Source: Cedecea davisae DSM 4568 (lineage in GTDB: Bacteria; Pseudomonadota; Gammaproteobacteria; Enterobacterales; Enterobacteriaceae). From it: a stretch of DNA of 64,000 nt. The position numbers and the translations under genes were made by a program. This document shows, piece after piece, positions 1 to 10,381 of this stretch. The stretch's first letter is position 1. Each line of letters opens with the position of its first letter. The notes beneath the pieces are model-generated. The model ran no database searches, was not told the DNA's origin, and was given only the letters and a program-made list of their open reading frames with translations. The DNA is taken from contig NZ_KE161030.1 in assembly GCF_000412335.2 (NCBI RefSeq), positions 1,692,240 to 1,756,239 of the forward strand. The letters run 5' to 3'.

Positions 1-429
1 ATGCGCCTGGCGGAGGCTTTGTGGCTGACGGATAAGTTAACGCGGCCGGTTAACCAGCTTTCGGGCGGAGAATGGCAGCGCGTGCGGCTTGCCGCGGTGC
101 TGCTGCAAATCGACCCGGAGGCCAATCCTCTCGGGCAGCTTCTGCTGCTGGACGAGCCGATGAACAGCCTTGACGTTGCCCAGCAGGCGGCGCTTGACCG
201 CGTGCTGCTGGCGTTTTGCGAAGCCGGTATTGCGGTTGTGATGAGCGGCCATGACCTGAACCACAGCCTGCGCCACGCCCATAAAGTGTGGCTGCTGCGC
301 GAGGGTAAAATGGTGGCTCAGGGCGGCCGCGATTTGGTGCTGACGCCGCAAAATTTAGCCGCCGCCTACCAGATGCCGTTTCGCTTACTGCGCATTGAAG
401 GGCACAGTATGCTGATAAGTCCGCTATAA
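1..429 (+). CDS. btuD: Vitamin B12 ABC transporter ATPase BtuD, 3' part only
   Basis: This is the C-terminal 142 residues of the ATPase that powers the BtuCD inner-membrane cobalamin importer. The ABC signature LSGGEWQ (about residues 20-26), the Walker B run LLLLDEP and the switch histidine in VVMSGHDL are all present. The Walker A half lies upstream of the window. The family is about 249 residues long, so the ATG at base 1 is an internal methionine and not the start. nlpC follows on the same strand, as in E. coli. Confidence 0.93.
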   Translation: MRLAEALWLTDKLTRPVNQLSGGEWQRVRLAAVLLQIDPEANPLGQLLLLDEPMNSLDVAQQAALDRVLLAFCEAGIAVVMSGHDLNHSLRHAHKVWLLREGKMVAQGGRDLVLTPQNLAAAYQMPFRLLRIEGHSMLISPL

Positions 430-506
430 CATCGCGGAAAGCTTGCAATAATTTCGCATGGCAGGCTAAATTATCGGAAATTATAACGCCAGGAGATGTC
501 TGAAAA

Positions 507-968
507 ATGCGTTTGTGGCTTATTGCATTGGCATGCATAGTTTTGGTGGGGTGTAGCCATAATGCTCCTCATCCAAACGCCCGGCTTTCGGACTCCATCA
601 CCGTTATTGCTCAATTAAACGATCAGCTGCGTAGCTGGCACGGCACGCCGTACAGCTATGGCGGCATGAGCCGCCGCGGCGTGGACTGTTCGGGCTTCGT
701 GTTGATGACCTTCCGCGACAGGTTTGAACTGATGCTGCCGCGCATGACCAGCCAGCAGGCGGAAATCGGCACCCGAATCGATAAAGACGACCTTTTGCCG
801 GGCGATCTGGTTTTCTTCAAAACCGGCTCGGGAGAAAGCGGCCTCCACGTTGGCATCTACGACACCGACAATACCTTTATCCACGCCTCTACCAGCCGCG
901 GCGTAATGCGCTCCTCGCTGGATAACGTCTACTGGCGTAAAAAGTTCTGGCAGGCGCGCCGTATCTAG
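507..968 (+). CDS. nlpC: NlpC/P60 family lipoprotein NlpC
   Basis: NlpC is a probable murein peptidase anchored in the outer membrane as a lipoprotein. The signal peptide ends in the lipobox LVGC, so Cys16 would be lipidated. The NlpC/P60 fold fills the rest. Catalytic Cys61 lies in VDCSGF, His114 in LHVGIYD, and a third polar residue, His126, in IHAST. Length (153 residues) is normal for the family. The start has an AGGAG ribosome site about 9 bases upstream. It follows btuD as in E. coli. A second NlpC/P60 enzyme, MepH, lies near the right end of the window. Confidence 0.93.
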   Translation: MRLWLIALACIVLVGCSHNAPHPNARLSDSITVIAQLNDQLRSWHGTPYSYGGMSRRGVDCSGFVLMTFRDRFELMLPRMTSQQAEIGTRIDKDDLLPGDLVFFKTGSGESGLHVGIYDTDNTFIHASTSRGVMRSSLDNVYWRKKFWQARRI

Positions 969-1091
969 CTTCTTCCGTTAAACCTGGCTGAAAATCGTGA
1001 CCGTTCCCGCAAATCTGCGGGCGGTGTCAACGCGCTTTCTAATATCAGGTAATATCGGCAAGCACTGTGTTTTCCCGCTAAGGATTGTTCA

Positions 1092-2066
1092 ATGGTTACC
1101 CTCGAAGATGTTGCCGCCCACGCCGGTGTCTCTCGCGCCACCGTCTCTCGCGTGGTGAACGGCGATACTAAGGTTAAATCGCATACCCGAATTAAAGTCG
1201 AAGCCGCTATTGCCGAGCTGGGTTATTCCCCCAATCCTGCCGCGAGGGCGCTGGCCTCCAGCCAGAGCCACACCATCGGGCTGGTGACTACGTCTTACAC
1301 TGGCGGCTTCTTTGGCTCGCTGATGGACACGGTGCAAAGCGAAGCCGAATCAAACGGTAAACAGCTGCTGGTGACCCAGGGGCGCGGCGTGGAAGAGAAC
1401 GAACGCAATGCCATCCAGAGGCTCTACAATCTGCGCTGCGACGGGCTGGTTATTCACGTTCGTGCGATATCTGACGAAACCCTTGTGCAACTGGCCGAGC
1501 GCGGTAATAAATTTATCGTGCTCGACAGAGAGGTTCCGGCGCTTCGCGAGCGCTGCGTGGTCTTCGATCATCGCCTTGCCAGCCAGATGGCGACCCAATA
1601 TCTGCTGGATGCCGGCCACCGGGCTATCGCCTGTCTTCACGGCCCGACTCAGCGAGCCTCAAGCCTGCTGCGTCGCCAGGGGTTTCTGGACGTGATGGAA
1701 CGCGACGGCATTAAGCCGGTCGCGGTGGTGGAGGGCGAGTACGACATGCCCAGCGGCTACAAGCAGACGGCGGCGCTGCTGGATAAGTATAAAATCAGCG
1801 CCCTTTACTGCTGTAATGAAGAGATGGCCGTCGGCGCTATGTTAGCCATTACCGAACGCGGTTTACGCATCCCGCTGGATATATCCCTTATATGTTATGA
1901 CAGTGGAGACCGAGCGGCATTTGTTCGCCCGGCGTTAACCAGCATCTATTTCCCCATCGGGGATATGGCGCGTTACGCAACGCGTAAATTATTAAATGAA
2001 CAATGTGAGAATGAATCTTTTTTACCTTCGATCGTAGCCCGCGACTCGGTGCGTGATTTGCGTTAA
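1092..2066 (+). CDS. LacI/GalR family transcriptional regulator, target unknown
   Basis: This is a 324-residue regulator. An N-terminal LacI helix-turn-helix (residues about 3-24, LEDVAAHAGVSRATVSR) and hinge helix (about 50-58, NPAARALAS) lead into a periplasmic-binding-protein-like sugar domain. AAGGATTG just upstream supplies the ribosome site. The gene sits between nlpC and rflP, which are adjacent in E. coli K-12, so it is an insertion or a gene lost in E. coli. Neither neighbour is a sugar gene. The closest sugar genes are the transporter-GH3 pair 14 kb away and the GH1 gene at 49.7 kb. Any link to them is a guess. Overall layout resembles AscG/GalR-type repressors. Confidence 0.8.
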   Translation: MVTLEDVAAHAGVSRATVSRVVNGDTKVKSHTRIKVEAAIAELGYSPNPAARALASSQSHTIGLVTTSYTGGFFGSLMDTVQSEAESNGKQLLVTQGRGVEENERNAIQRLYNLRCDGLVIHVRAISDETLVQLAERGNKFIVLDREVPALRERCVVFDHRLASQMATQYLLDAGHRAIACLHGPTQRASSLLRRQGFLDVMERDGIKPVAVVEGEYDMPSGYKQTAALLDKYKISALYCCNEEMAVGAMLAITERGLRIPLDISLICYDSGDRAAFVRPALTSIYFPIGDMARYATRKLLNEQCENESFLPSIVARDSVRDLR

Positions 2067-2233
2067 AAACTGGCTATGTACGGATATCCAGGATAAGCTG
2101 CAAATAATTAAAAGATAAAGCTTAAACGTTTCAGGGATGAGTGTGAAATACACAGCGATAGCGGCTATCCGAATTTTCTCGGAGTGGCGCTGTATCTCTC
2201 TGCCGTCCAACCGGAAATCTACAGGGCTGGCAA

Positions 2234-2965
2234 ATGATTGTTTCACTTGATATTGTTTATTGTTCTCACCTCTACTTTCGCCCGGCAATGAAGCCGGATG
2301 ATAGCGTTATGGGCGTGGAAATAGTGGCAAACTTTGTCGGTGAGGATGCGCCGGTGCGTATTCCCGTTGAGCTTCTTACTCCCCATCTTAGCCCGCAGCA
2401 GCAGCTCTCCCTGTTTAGCGAAAAATTAGCGCTTATTGAAGAGCATAAAAGTTTCTTTATCTCTCAGCGTCTGATTGCCTGGGTTCATATTAATGAAATC
2501 ATCGTTGACGCGCTAATTAATGACCAGAGTTTATTCCTCAGGTTAAAAGCGCTGCCGTTTATTGAATTAACCCTGAGCGAAAGTTTCCCCGACCTGAATA
2601 GCGGAACGGCTAATTTAAGGCTGGCGCAAATTGCGGGTCATTTTTCACTGGTGCTGGCTGACTTCGGTGCCGGAAACGCCACCACAAAACCTATTTTTGA
2701 CGGCCTGTTCAGGCGCGTGATAATGGATCGTTTCTTTATTCAAAAACAGCTGCCGGGGCGCAGTTTTACGCCATTTATGCTGGCCATCATCGGGCAAATT
2801 TCGCCTTTTTGTGAATCGCTGCTGGTGGACGGAATCAATACCAGCGCCGCCCGGCGCAAAGTACAGGGGCTTGGCTTTGCCGCGATGCAGGGCAAGCTCT
2901 GGCCGCTGGTGCCGCCCAATGAGTTAGTCTCTCTTTTACCTCCGCACGATGGGCTGATGCACTAA
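2234..2965 (+). CDS. rflP: Degenerate EAL-domain anti-FlhDC factor RflP (YdiV)
   Basis: In E. coli and Salmonella, RflP/YdiV binds FlhD and blocks and destabilises the flagellar master activator FlhD4C2. This 243-residue protein is a single EAL-like domain. At the signature position it reads GVEIVANF instead of EALLR, so the catalytic glutamate motif is missing and no phosphodiesterase activity is expected, as in YdiV. The stretch FGAGNATTKPIFDGLFRRV (about residues 143-161) closely matches the YdiV family. Position between nlpC and selO agrees, apart from the LacI gene. The ribosome site (AGGG) is weak. An alternative start is Met19. Confidence 0.85.
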   Translation: MIVSLDIVYCSHLYFRPAMKPDDSVMGVEIVANFVGEDAPVRIPVELLTPHLSPQQQLSLFSEKLALIEEHKSFFISQRLIAWVHINEIIVDALINDQSLFLRLKALPFIELTLSESFPDLNSGTANLRLAQIAGHFSLVLADFGAGNATTKPIFDGLFRRVIMDRFFIQKQLPGRSFTPFMLAIIGQISPFCESLLVDGINTSAARRKVQGLGFAAMQGKLWPLVPPNELVSLLPPHDGLMH

Positions 2966-3029
2966 AGCCCCTGCTGGCTGACCGTGTTTAAAAGTCATGA
3001 CAGGGGCTACACTGTGGGCCGGAGGAACC

Positions 3030-4475
3030 ATGACCAAAACTTTAGCTTTTCTGAACAGCTGGCACGACGAGCTGCCGGGGTTCTACAGCGAATTAAAACC
3101 GACCCCGCTGAAAAATGCGCGGCTGCTTTATCACAGCCGGCCTCTGGCCGATGAACTCGGGCTGGATGCTTCGCTTTTTGATGCGCAGCACACGGGCATC
3201 TGGAGCGGCGAAACACTGCTGCCGGGTATGCAGCCGCTGGCGCAGGTATACAGTGGCCATCAGTTTGGGGTCTGGGCAGGGCAACTGGGGGACGGGCGAG
3301 GCATTCTGCTGGGCGAGCAACAGCTTGCCGACGGGCGCAAAGTTGACTGGCACCTGAAAGGCGCAGGGCTTACCCCTTACTCGAGAATGGGCGACGGGCG
3401 GGCGGTGCTGCGCTCAACTATTCGCGAGTTTCTCGCCAGCGAAGCCATGCATGCGCTGGGCATTCCCACTACGCGGGCGCTGACCATTGTTACCAGCGAA
3501 ACGCCGGTGCAGCGTGAAACGGTCGAGCAGGGCGCGATGCTGCTGCGGGTGTCAGAAAGCCACCTGCGTTTCGGCCATTTCGAACATTTTTACTATCGCC
3601 GGGAGCCGGAAAAGGTTCAGCAACTTGCCGATTACGCCATTCTCCACCACTGGCCGCACCTGCTGGGGCTGAACGAGCGCTACGAATTGTGGTTTAGCGA
3701 TGTGGTGGAGCGCACCGCCTCGCTGATTGCGCACTGGCAAACCGTTGGCTTTGCGCACGGCGTAATGAACACCGATAACATGTCGATTCTCGGTCTGACC
3801 ATGGACTACGGCCCGTATGGTTTCCTTGACGATTATCAGCCAGAATTCATCTGCAATCACTCTGACTACCAGGGGCGTTACGCCTTCGATAATCAGCCTG
3901 CGGTCGGCCTCTGGAATCTGCAACGCCTGGCCCAGACCCTGTCGCCCTTTATCCCGGCTGACAGGTTAAATACCATTCTGGACGGCTACCAGCCCGCGAT
4001 AATGCGTGCCTTCGGCAAACAAATGCGGGCTAAGCTCGGGTTGTTCAGCGAGCAGCAGAACGATAACCAGATCCTCAGCGAGCTGCTTGCCCTGATGAGC
4101 AAAGAAGGAAGTGATTACACCAGAACCTTCCGCCTGCTCGGCCTGACGGAGCAGCAGAGCGCGGCTTCACCGCTGCGGGACGAGTTTATCGACAGGGCGA
4201 GTTTTGATGCCTGGTTTGCTCGCTATCGTGAAAGATTGCAGGCTGAGCAGATAAGCGACGCGGAGCGCCAGAGGAAAATGCAGGCGACAAACCCGGCGCT
4301 GGTGCTGAGAAACTGGCTGGCGCAGCGGGCAATTGCCGCTGCGGAGCAGGGAGATACAGGCGAACTGGAGAAGCTACATCAGGCGCTGCTTCAGCCGTTT
4401 ACCGACCGCCAGGACGATATCACACGGCGTCCGCCTGACTGGGGAAAACGGCTGGAAGTTAGCTGTTCGAGCTAG
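3030..4475 (+). CDS. selO: Protein adenylyltransferase SelO (YdiU)
   Basis: SelO is a pseudokinase-fold enzyme that transfers AMP from ATP to Ser, Thr or Tyr of proteins and is linked to redox stress. The start at 3030 is preferred over an upstream ATG at 2997 because GGAGG lies 5 bases before it and the N-terminus then matches E. coli YdiU; this gives 481 residues. Conserved blocks include [16 protein letters not shown] (about 75-90), the WHLKGAG lysine (about 110), HGVMNTDN (243-250) and the metal-binding DYG (259-261). The C-terminus ends in Cys-Ser-Ser. It ends one base from the convergent hmuV stop codon. Confidence 0.95.
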   Translation: MTKTLAFLNSWHDELPGFYSELKPTPLKNARLLYHSRPLADELGLDASLFDAQHTGIWSGETLLPGMQPLAQVYSGHQFGVWAGQLGDGRGILLGEQQLADGRKVDWHLKGAGLTPYSRMGDGRAVLRSTIREFLASEAMHALGIPTTRALTIVTSETPVQRETVEQGAMLLRVSESHLRFGHFEHFYYRREPEKVQQLADYAILHHWPHLLGLNERYELWFSDVVERTASLIAHWQTVGFAHGVMNTDNMSILGLTMDYGPYGFLDDYQPEFICNHSDYQGRYAFDNQPAVGLWNLQRLAQTLSPFIPADRLNTILDGYQPAIMRAFGKQMRAKLGLFSEQQNDNQILSELLALMSKEGSDYTRTFRLLGLTEQQSAASPLRDEFIDRASFDAWFARYRERLQAEQISDAERQRKMQATNPALVLRNWLAQRAIAAAEQGDTGELEKLHQALLQPFTDRQDDITRRPPDWGKRLEVSCSS

Positions 4476-4476
4476 T

Positions 4477-5256
4477 TTACTGACGCAGGCCAACCTGGGG
4501 AACCGGGTGTTCCGGGTGGCGGAATACCCGCAGGTCGGCCTGATACCAGTGCTGTAAAACTTGCTCATCGAGCACCTCGTCCGGCGTACCGTCGGCCACC
4601 ATTCTTCCCTTATGCAGCAGCACGATGCGGTCGGCCCAGAGCGCGGCCAGATTCAGGTCGTGCAGCACTACGCAAACCGACAGGGTACCCATTTGCGCCA
4701 GGCGGCGCAGCAGGCGTAAAACGTGCTGCTGGTGGTATAAGTCCAGGGCAGAGGTCGGTTCGTCGAGGAACAGCCAGCCGTGCGGCTGACCGTCGCACCA
4801 CAGCTGAGCCAGCGCGCGGGCAAGCTGCACCCGCTGCTGTTCACCGCCGGATAAGCGGCAAAAATCTCTTCCGCTCAGATCATCGCAGCCGGTAAGCGCC
4901 ATCACTTCGGCCACTACTTTGCCGGTAGATTCCTGCGGCCAGGGCGCTCGACCCATGGCAATCACTTCTTCTACCGTCCAGCTAAAAGCCATGCTGCTTT
5001 GCTGGCGCATCACCGCACGCTTGCGCGAAAGCGCCTCACTTGACCACTGCGTCAAATCGTCACCGGCCAGGGCAACATGCCCGCTGTCGGGCAGCTGAAA
5101 CCCGGTAAGCAGGCGCAGCAGCGTGGACTTACCCGCGCCGTTAGGGCCTATCAGGGCGACCACCTCACCCGGTTTAAGGGCGACGTTGACGTCATCAATC
5201 AGCAGGCGGTGACCCATTTTCAGCGAAACATGGTGCGTTTGCAGAACCGCAGACAT
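4477..5256 (-). CDS. hmuV: Haem ABC transporter ATPase HmuV
   Basis: This is the ATPase of the haem importer HmuTUV, acting at the inner membrane. Walker A is GPNGAGKST (37-45), the signature is LSGGEQQ (135-141), Walker B is LFLDEP (162-167), and the switch His lies in VVLHDLN. The start at 5256 is chosen because AAGGAG precedes it and its ATG overlaps the hmuU stop codon (ATGA). An open frame extends upstream to 5445 but has no homology. Length is 259 residues. It is the last gene of hemP-hmuRSTUV. Confidence 0.94.
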   Translation of the reverse strand: MSAVLQTHHVSLKMGHRLLIDDVNVALKPGEVVALIGPNGAGKSTLLRLLTGFQLPDSGHVALAGDDLTQWSSEALSRKRAVMRQQSSMAFSWTVEEVIAMGRAPWPQESTGKVVAEVMALTGCDDLSGRDFCRLSGGEQQRVQLARALAQLWCDGQPHGWLFLDEPTSALDLYHQQHVLRLLRRLAQMGTLSVCVVLHDLNLAALWADRIVLLHKGRMVADGTPDEVLDEQVLQHWYQADLRVFRHPEHPVPQVGLRQ

Positions 5257-6251
5257 CAGCCTTTCTCCTTGTTGCGGAATATCATCGCCAGGAACCACGG
5301 GCCGCCAATCAGGCTGGTGAGTAAGCCAACCGGCATTTCGGCAGGTGCGACCAGGGTACGCGCCAGGGTGTCGGCAATCAGCAGCAGCATTGCGCCCGCC
5401 AGCACCGAGCCCGGCACCAGCCAGCGGTGGTCGGAGCCGAGCCACATGCGCACCAGATGAGGGACCACGAGGCCGACAAAACCGATTACGCCGCTGATTG
5501 CCACCGCCGCCGCGACCAGCAGCGCGCTGAGGATCAGCAGCTGGCGCTGGGTGGTTTTCACGTCAACGCCCAGGTAATGCGCTTCTTCGTCACCCAGCTG
5601 AAGCAGGTTAAGGCGTTTAGCCAGCAGCCAGATACCGACGGCGGCGGGCAGAATAAGCGAAGCGGTCGCAAGCAAGGTTGACCACTGCGCCTGGCCGAGA
5701 CTGCCCATGCCCCACAGCGAAAGCTGGCGCAGCTGCGCATCATTGCTTACCCACGACAGTACGCCAACCGCCGCGCCGCACAGGGCGTTGATAGCAATCC
5801 CGACCAGCAACAGGCGTGACAGGCTATTGCTGCCTTTACGACTAAGCAGGAAGATGGCAAGGGTCACAGCAAGGCTGCCGACAAAAGCGGCAAGCATTGG
5901 AGCATATAATGCGAGCACGGCAGGCAGAGCCAGCGGGAGGACGACGGACAGGCCGACCGCCAGCGCGGCTCCGCTGCTGATCCCCAGCAGGCCAGGGTCG
6001 GCCAGCGGGTTACGAAACAGCCCCTGCATTACGCAGCCGGAAAGCGCCAGCGCGCCGCCGATAAGCGCGGCCAGCAGCACCCGGGGGAGACGAATGTTGA
6101 GCCAGATGTCGCGTAGCGCTTCATCATGAGCCTGCCACAGCACGGCAACGGACAGCCGCATCGCGCCGAGATTAGCGGCGAGCAGCGCCAGCGCCAGCAG
6201 CACCAGGCCCATTAACCACAGGGCATGATGGGGCAGGGGGCGACGTATCAC
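5256..6251 (-). CDS. hmuU: Haem ABC transporter permease HmuU
   Basis: This is a FecCD/BtuC-family inner-membrane permease of 331 residues with about ten hydrophobic helices. Family hallmarks are [19 protein letters not shown] (about 54-72), [16 protein letters not shown] (about 82-97) and the late GLVVPHLVR motif that contacts the ATPase. It starts with GTG at 6251, and this codon overlaps the hmuT stop (GTGA). Its own stop overlaps the hmuV start. These overlaps imply translational coupling of the importer subunits. Confidence 0.94.
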   Translation of the reverse strand: MIRRPLPHHALWLMGLVLLALALLAANLGAMRLSVAVLWQAHDEALRDIWLNIRLPRVLLAALIGGALALSGCVMQGLFRNPLADPGLLGISSGAALAVGLSVVLPLALPAVLALYAPMLAAFVGSLAVTLAIFLLSRKGSNSLSRLLLVGIAINALCGAAVGVLSWVSNDAQLRQLSLWGMGSLGQAQWSTLLATASLILPAAVGIWLLAKRLNLLQLGDEEAHYLGVDVKTTQRQLLILSALLVAAAVAISGVIGFVGLVVPHLVRMWLGSDHRWLVPGSVLAGAMLLLIADTLARTLVAPAEMPVGLLTSLIGGPWFLAMIFRNKEKG

Positions 6252-7063
6252 GGGAGTTGCTCCGCTTTCTGGCGCAGGGCGAGAATAGCCTGCGGGGTAT
6301 CAATCCCGAAGCCGAGCAGCGCCATATCGTCAACCACCATCAGCTGTTTATGCTTGCCCGCAGGGGTTTGCGCCAGGCCCGGTAAGGCCCAGACGTTAGC
6401 TTCCCCGCCGAGGGTTTTCACGCCGTCTGTTGTCACCAGCACTAAGTCAGGCTGGCTGGCAATTACGCCTTCCTGAGAGAGCGGCTGGTAGCGCTTAAAG
6501 CCCTGCATCGCATTACTTAGCCCGGCAGCATGAATTGCCGCGTCTGCCGCGGTTTCCTGCCCGGCGGCCATCGCGGTCATCCCGCCGTGGCTCATAATAA
6601 ACAGCACTTTTTTACCCAGCGGTTTTTCAGGGATAGCGGCCAGCTGGTCGTGAAGCTGTTTACGCAGCTTGTCGCCCTGTTCCGTTTTCCCCAGCGCACC
6701 GGCAACGGCGGCCACTTTGGCATCAATTCCGTTGAGATTATTATCCGCCGGTACGGTAATGACCTTTACCTTGCTGGACTCAAGCTGCTTAAGCGCCAGC
6801 GAAGGCTGGGCCTGAGCGCTGGCAAGTACCAGAGTAGGGCGCATAGCGAGGATGCCTTCGGCGCTCAGCTGGCGCAGATAGCCGACATCCGGCAGTTTTT
6901 TCACGGCCTCAGGATGAAGGCTCGTGCTATCACGAGCCACCACGTCCTGACCCGCACCCAGAGCCCAGGCGATTTCGGTGACATCGCCACCGATTGTCAC
7001 CACGCGCTCTGCCGCACCTGCCATTAACGGCAGGGCGAATAAGGTGAGGATCAGGCGTTTCAT
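6248..7063 (-). CDS. hmuT: Periplasmic haem-binding protein HmuT
   Basis: HmuT is the 271-residue substrate-binding protein that carries haem from the outer-membrane receptor to HmuUV. The signal peptide is [18 protein letters not shown]. The mature part begins [20 protein letters not shown], typical of the TroA/FepB-like class III fold, and includes [18 protein letters not shown]. Its ATG overlaps the hmuS stop codon by ATGA, and its end overlaps hmuU. Confidence 0.93.
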   Translation of the reverse strand: MKRLILTLFALPLMAGAAERVVTIGGDVTEIAWALGAGQDVVARDSTSLHPEAVKKLPDVGYLRQLSAEGILAMRPTLVLASAQAQPSLALKQLESSKVKVITVPADNNLNGIDAKVAAVAGALGKTEQGDKLRKQLHDQLAAIPEKPLGKKVLFIMSHGGMTAMAAGQETAADAAIHAAGLSNAMQGFKRYQPLSQEGVIASQPDLVLVTTDGVKTLGGEANVWALPGLAQTPAGKHKQLMVVDDMALLGFGIDTPQAILALRQKAEQLP

Positions 7064-8091
7064 GCTGCCAGCCCTTTGCCGGTCAATGCGTCAATCTGAA
7101 GACGCCATTGCTCCTGCTCCGGCTGGCCTTCGGTGCGCTGGCCGTACAGCTGCGCAATCTGCGTACCGTCGGCGGCAAACAGCTCAAGGCTGGTTACGTG
7201 GCCGTCTGCGGTTGGCTTGCGCGTTACCCAGCTCTCGGCGATGGTATCGGCCATCAGGTGCAGGGTGAATTCCGGGTTGAAGATATTGACCCAGTTTTCC
7301 ATCGGCACGACTTTCTGAATTTCGCCGGTGAAGATCTGCACGCAGCCGCGGTTGCCAACGAACACCATGATTTCGTTGCCGTCTTTCTTCGCCTGGTTCA
7401 GCAAATGAGAAAGCGCTTCGTTATCCACGCGGCAGGCCAGATCGTCTTTCACCAGGCGGAAAGCCTGCTGACGAGTCAACTGGTGGCGTTTCAGCAGCAT
7501 AAAGAACTGATGCACGTCGGTCATGGCGCGCCATTCGCTATCGAGCTTGTCGGCTTCTACGGTTGGGGTCATTACCGCTTCTTCAACGGCTTTTAGCTCA
7601 AGCGCTGGGTTATCCGCGTGAATGAAACGGGTCAGCACCTGGCTCCATGCATCAAAGTCGGTATTGTCGGTGGTGTACACCTTCAACAGTGCATCGCCCT
7701 GATGGTCGAAGAACTGAATACTCTGACGCTCGCCGCGAGCGGTTGTTTCGCGGACGTGGAAGATGCTGGCCCACTGGTTCAGGAACAGGCGCAAGTCCAG
7801 GGCGCGAGGGTTCAGCACCAGCCCGGCATGGCCGTTCAGATGCTGGTTCTCAAAGCGGCCCACCTGCTCGTGTACCGCATATTCGTTGCGGCAGATGCAT
7901 TTGGTTTCGCCAACGGCTTCCAGCGCGGCAAACACTTCTTTCACATCACCTTTTAAGCGCCATGCGTCGTGTCCGACGCGGGCATGGGTCAGTTCCGCTT
8001 CACTGATTTGCATCAGTTTGGCGATATCCCGGGCGTATTTCTTCGGGTGTTCCTGCTTCAGCTGCAACCAGCTGTCATAACGCTGACTCAT
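7060..8091 (-). CDS. hmuS: Haem-degrading/haem chaperone protein HmuS (HemS family)
   Basis: This is a cytoplasmic protein of the HemS/HmuS/ChuS family, which binds imported haem and degrades it or passes it on. It shows the two repeated HemS-like halves. The start at 8091 is preferred to the longer frame at 8109 because AAAGGAG ends 6 bases before it, giving 343 residues. Probable haem contacts include the His of [15 protein letters not shown] and VFVGNRGC regions, but I cannot fix the axial ligand by eye. It lies between the receptor gene hmuR (11 bases away) and hmuT (ATGA overlap). Confidence 0.92.
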   Translation of the reverse strand: MSQRYDSWLQLKQEHPKKYARDIAKLMQISEAELTHARVGHDAWRLKGDVKEVFAALEAVGETKCICRNEYAVHEQVGRFENQHLNGHAGLVLNPRALDLRLFLNQWASIFHVRETTARGERQSIQFFDHQGDALLKVYTTDNTDFDAWSQVLTRFIHADNPALELKAVEEAVMTPTVEADKLDSEWRAMTDVHQFFMLLKRHQLTRQQAFRLVKDDLACRVDNEALSHLLNQAKKDGNEIMVFVGNRGCVQIFTGEIQKVVPMENWVNIFNPEFTLHLMADTIAESWVTRKPTADGHVTSLELFAADGTQIAQLYGQRTEGQPEQEQWRLQIDALTGKGLAA

Positions 8092-8102
8092 GAAAAACTC
8101 CT

Positions 8103-10079
8103 TTACCATTGATAGCTCACGAAAATTTTACCGTTACGGCCATCCTGCGGCATACCCTGCGGTGACCAGTACTCTTTATCGAAGGCGTTACCAAACACCA
8201 GCGTGGTGGTTAAACCGCGCAGCTGCTGTTGCCCCGTATAGCTGACATAGAAATCGTTGACCGCGTAACCCGGTTGCTGAGCATAAGAGCTGCTGATGTG
8301 GGTAGAGCGCTCGGCGAAGGTGCCGACCCAGCCCACGGAGAAGCCGCTGTGTGCCACAGGAATGTCCAGCGTGGTGGTCACGGTGTCCGGGTTCAGGCTG
8401 GAAATGTACTCGCCGGTATCTTCGTCTTTACCGCGGGTGCGGTTATAAGCGGTATCCAGGCTGAACAGGTCGGCGGTGTATTTGGCGTTAACGTCCCAGC
8501 CCCAGATTTTGGCTTTCGGCACGTTGTAGGACATGGTCGTCATCTTGCGCATATCGACCGTGGTGGAGATGTAGTCCTTCGCTTTGGTATCGAAGTAGCT
8601 CGCTTTGAACTCCAGGCCGTCGTTAGCCATTGCCAGGTTGTCGAAGCGCAGGCCGAAACCGTATTCCTGAGTTTCGTTGGTTTCCGGGCGCAGGTTAGGG
8701 TTTGGCACCCAGTAGTTAGTCCCCATGCGAGGGATGGTGAAGTGTTTGGAATCGTTATACATTTCGCCCATAGTTGGGGCGCGGAATGCCTGAGCATAAG
8801 AGCCAAACAGCATCAGCCAGTCGGTCGGGCTAACGGACACGGCGCCGCGAGATGACCACTTATCGGCATCTACGTCTTTATAACCCTGGCTGCTGCCGCT
8901 GTAGTTGTCATAGCGGGTTCCGGCGAGGATAGAAACAGGCAGGTCACGCAGGGTGATTTCGTCCTGCAACCAGCCGGAGCCGAAGTCGATTTTCGCCTGT
9001 GGGAAACCGGTGGTCAGGCCGCCTGGGTTCTGCTGCTGGCGATAATATTCGCCGCCGTAGGTCAGCAGGTTAGCCGCAAAGCTGTCGTTAAACAGACGGC
9101 TGCGGTTTTCCAGTTTGCCGCCTTTGGTGGTTTGCTTGCGGAACTCGCCGCCCGCTCCCGGGGTTTCGGCATTGATACGCGCTTCTGACCAGTAAGCCGT
9201 CGCATCAGCGTTCAGCCAGTCGTTATCCTGCGGATCAAGGTGATATTTCAGCTGGGCATCGCGCTGGATGGTAGAACGGTTGGTCATCGGGTTAGAGGAA
9301 GATGCGTCCGTCGTTTGCGGGTTCTTCGGTTCGCGAGCGCTGTTGTTGTAATAACGCAGGGAGCCCGCCAGAGACTGGGCGGAGTCGATGTACCAGGTGC
9401 CTTTGGCCAGCATATTGCCGATGTTTTCGTCGTTAGGCGCGGTTTCACCGTCGCTCTGACGCAGATTGCCGCGGTCGCGGCTGGACCAGGCAACGACGCC
9501 GTCCAGATTATCGGTACGGCCAAATGCGCTGGCGCCCAGACCGAGGCTGTGGTCGCCGGTGCCGCCGGTGCCAAATACGCGGTAACCGCTGTTCTGGCCT
9601 TCAAACAGTAAATCAGCCGCGTCGGCGGTTTCATAGGATATGACGCCGCCCAGCGCGCCGCTGCCGTACAGCAGAGCCGCAGGCCCACGCACGACTTCAA
9701 TACGTTTAATCAGCGCAGGATCGAGGAAGGTGCTGTTCAGGTGCCCGGTGTCAGTCCCCTGGCGAATACCGTCCACCAGGGTCAGAACGCCGCGACGATC
9801 GTAGCCGCGCATATTGATGTCCTGGCCGTTAGTGCGCCCGGAGCCGTCGATGGTTATTCCCGGAACTTTACGCAGCATGTCGGCCGCGGACGTTGCCGTC
9901 TGGCTTTCCGGAGAGCTGCCGTCGATGACGCTAACCATCATCGGCGCCTCAAAGGTGCTGCGCTGGTTGCCGGTGGCAACAACGGTCATCTGCTCGTCTT
10001 TAGCAAAAGCGGGCAGAGCGGTGAATACGGCTAACGTGAGTAAAGACAGACGGAAACCCGCCGTGTGTGTGCAAGGCAT
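8103..10079 (-). CDS. hmuR: TonB-dependent haem/haemoprotein receptor HmuR
   Basis: This is an outer-membrane haem receptor of 658 residues from the start at 10079, which has GGAGAG 7 bases upstream. A start at 10094 is possible but its ATG lies inside that ribosome site. Signal peptide is about 1-26. The TonB box is MTVVA (31-35). The plug contains RGYDRRGVLTLVDGIRQG and VRGPAALLYGSGALGGV. The haem-receptor signature FRAP (432-435) and NPNL (460-463) brackets His446, the expected haem ligand by analogy with Yersinia HemR. The barrel ends in aromatic Trp, as outer-membrane proteins need. Confidence 0.94.
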   Translation of the reverse strand: MPCTHTAGFRLSLLTLAVFTALPAFAKDEQMTVVATGNQRSTFEAPMMVSVIDGSSPESQTATSAADMLRKVPGITIDGSGRTNGQDINMRGYDRRGVLTLVDGIRQGTDTGHLNSTFLDPALIKRIEVVRGPAALLYGSGALGGVISYETADAADLLFEGQNSGYRVFGTGGTGDHSLGLGASAFGRTDNLDGVVAWSSRDRGNLRQSDGETAPNDENIGNMLAKGTWYIDSAQSLAGSLRYYNNSAREPKNPQTTDASSSNPMTNRSTIQRDAQLKYHLDPQDNDWLNADATAYWSEARINAETPGAGGEFRKQTTKGGKLENRSRLFNDSFAANLLTYGGEYYRQQQNPGGLTTGFPQAKIDFGSGWLQDEITLRDLPVSILAGTRYDNYSGSSQGYKDVDADKWSSRGAVSVSPTDWLMLFGSYAQAFRAPTMGEMYNDSKHFTIPRMGTNYWVPNPNLRPETNETQEYGFGLRFDNLAMANDGLEFKASYFDTKAKDYISTTVDMRKMTTMSYNVPKAKIWGWDVNAKYTADLFSLDTAYNRTRGKDEDTGEYISSLNPDTVTTTLDIPVAHSGFSVGWVGTFAERSTHISSSYAQQPGYAVNDFYVSYTGQQQLRGLTTTLVFGNAFDKEYWSPQGMPQDGRNGKIFVSYQW

Positions 10080-10182
10080 AGCGCAACTCTCCATAGGAAT
10101 AACGAAAGCGCTGGCTGCCTGGGGATGACCTGGGTGGCTGGCTAATGTCCCCGTTTTAGTCAGGGGAACGGTTTGTTTAAAT

Positions 10183-10347
10183 TTATTTAGTCAGGATAAG
10201 CTTTCCTGCCTGAGTCTGGCGTAACAGGTATTGCTGCCCTTCATGGACGATAACCACGCGGCCGTCTGCGCCAAGCAGCGCTTTGCTGTCAATCCGGCGG
10301 GGTTCCGTTGTGGTCTGCGGGCTGGCAGGGGTGAATGGCTTTTCCAT
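10183..10347 (-). CDS. hemP: Hemin uptake protein HemP
   Basis: HemP proteins are small basic proteins at the head of haem uptake operons. In several bacteria they act as regulators needed for full hmu expression. Here 54 residues end in the family core [20 protein letters not shown] followed by [11 protein letters not shown]. The ATG at 10347 is preferred. A longer frame would need TTG at 10374, giving the 63-residue length of E. coli YdiE. YdiE is a homologue and also lies next to aroH. A Fur box starts 35 bases upstream. Confidence 0.9.
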   Translation of the reverse strand: MEKPFTPASPQTTTEPRRIDSKALLGADGRVVIVHEGQQYLLRQTQAGKLILTK

Positions 10348-10381
10348 ACGCTTCACTCTGTATACAAATGACAATCAGTGT

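Noticed and set aside
3030..4475. selO as a selenoprotein
   Set aside because: The C-terminus is Cys-Ser-Ser followed by TAG; there is no in-frame TGA near the C-terminal Cys that could encode selenocysteine.
5256..5445. N-terminal extension of hmuV
   Set aside because: It overlaps hmuU out of frame; the ATG at 5256 has the ribosome site and the family start.
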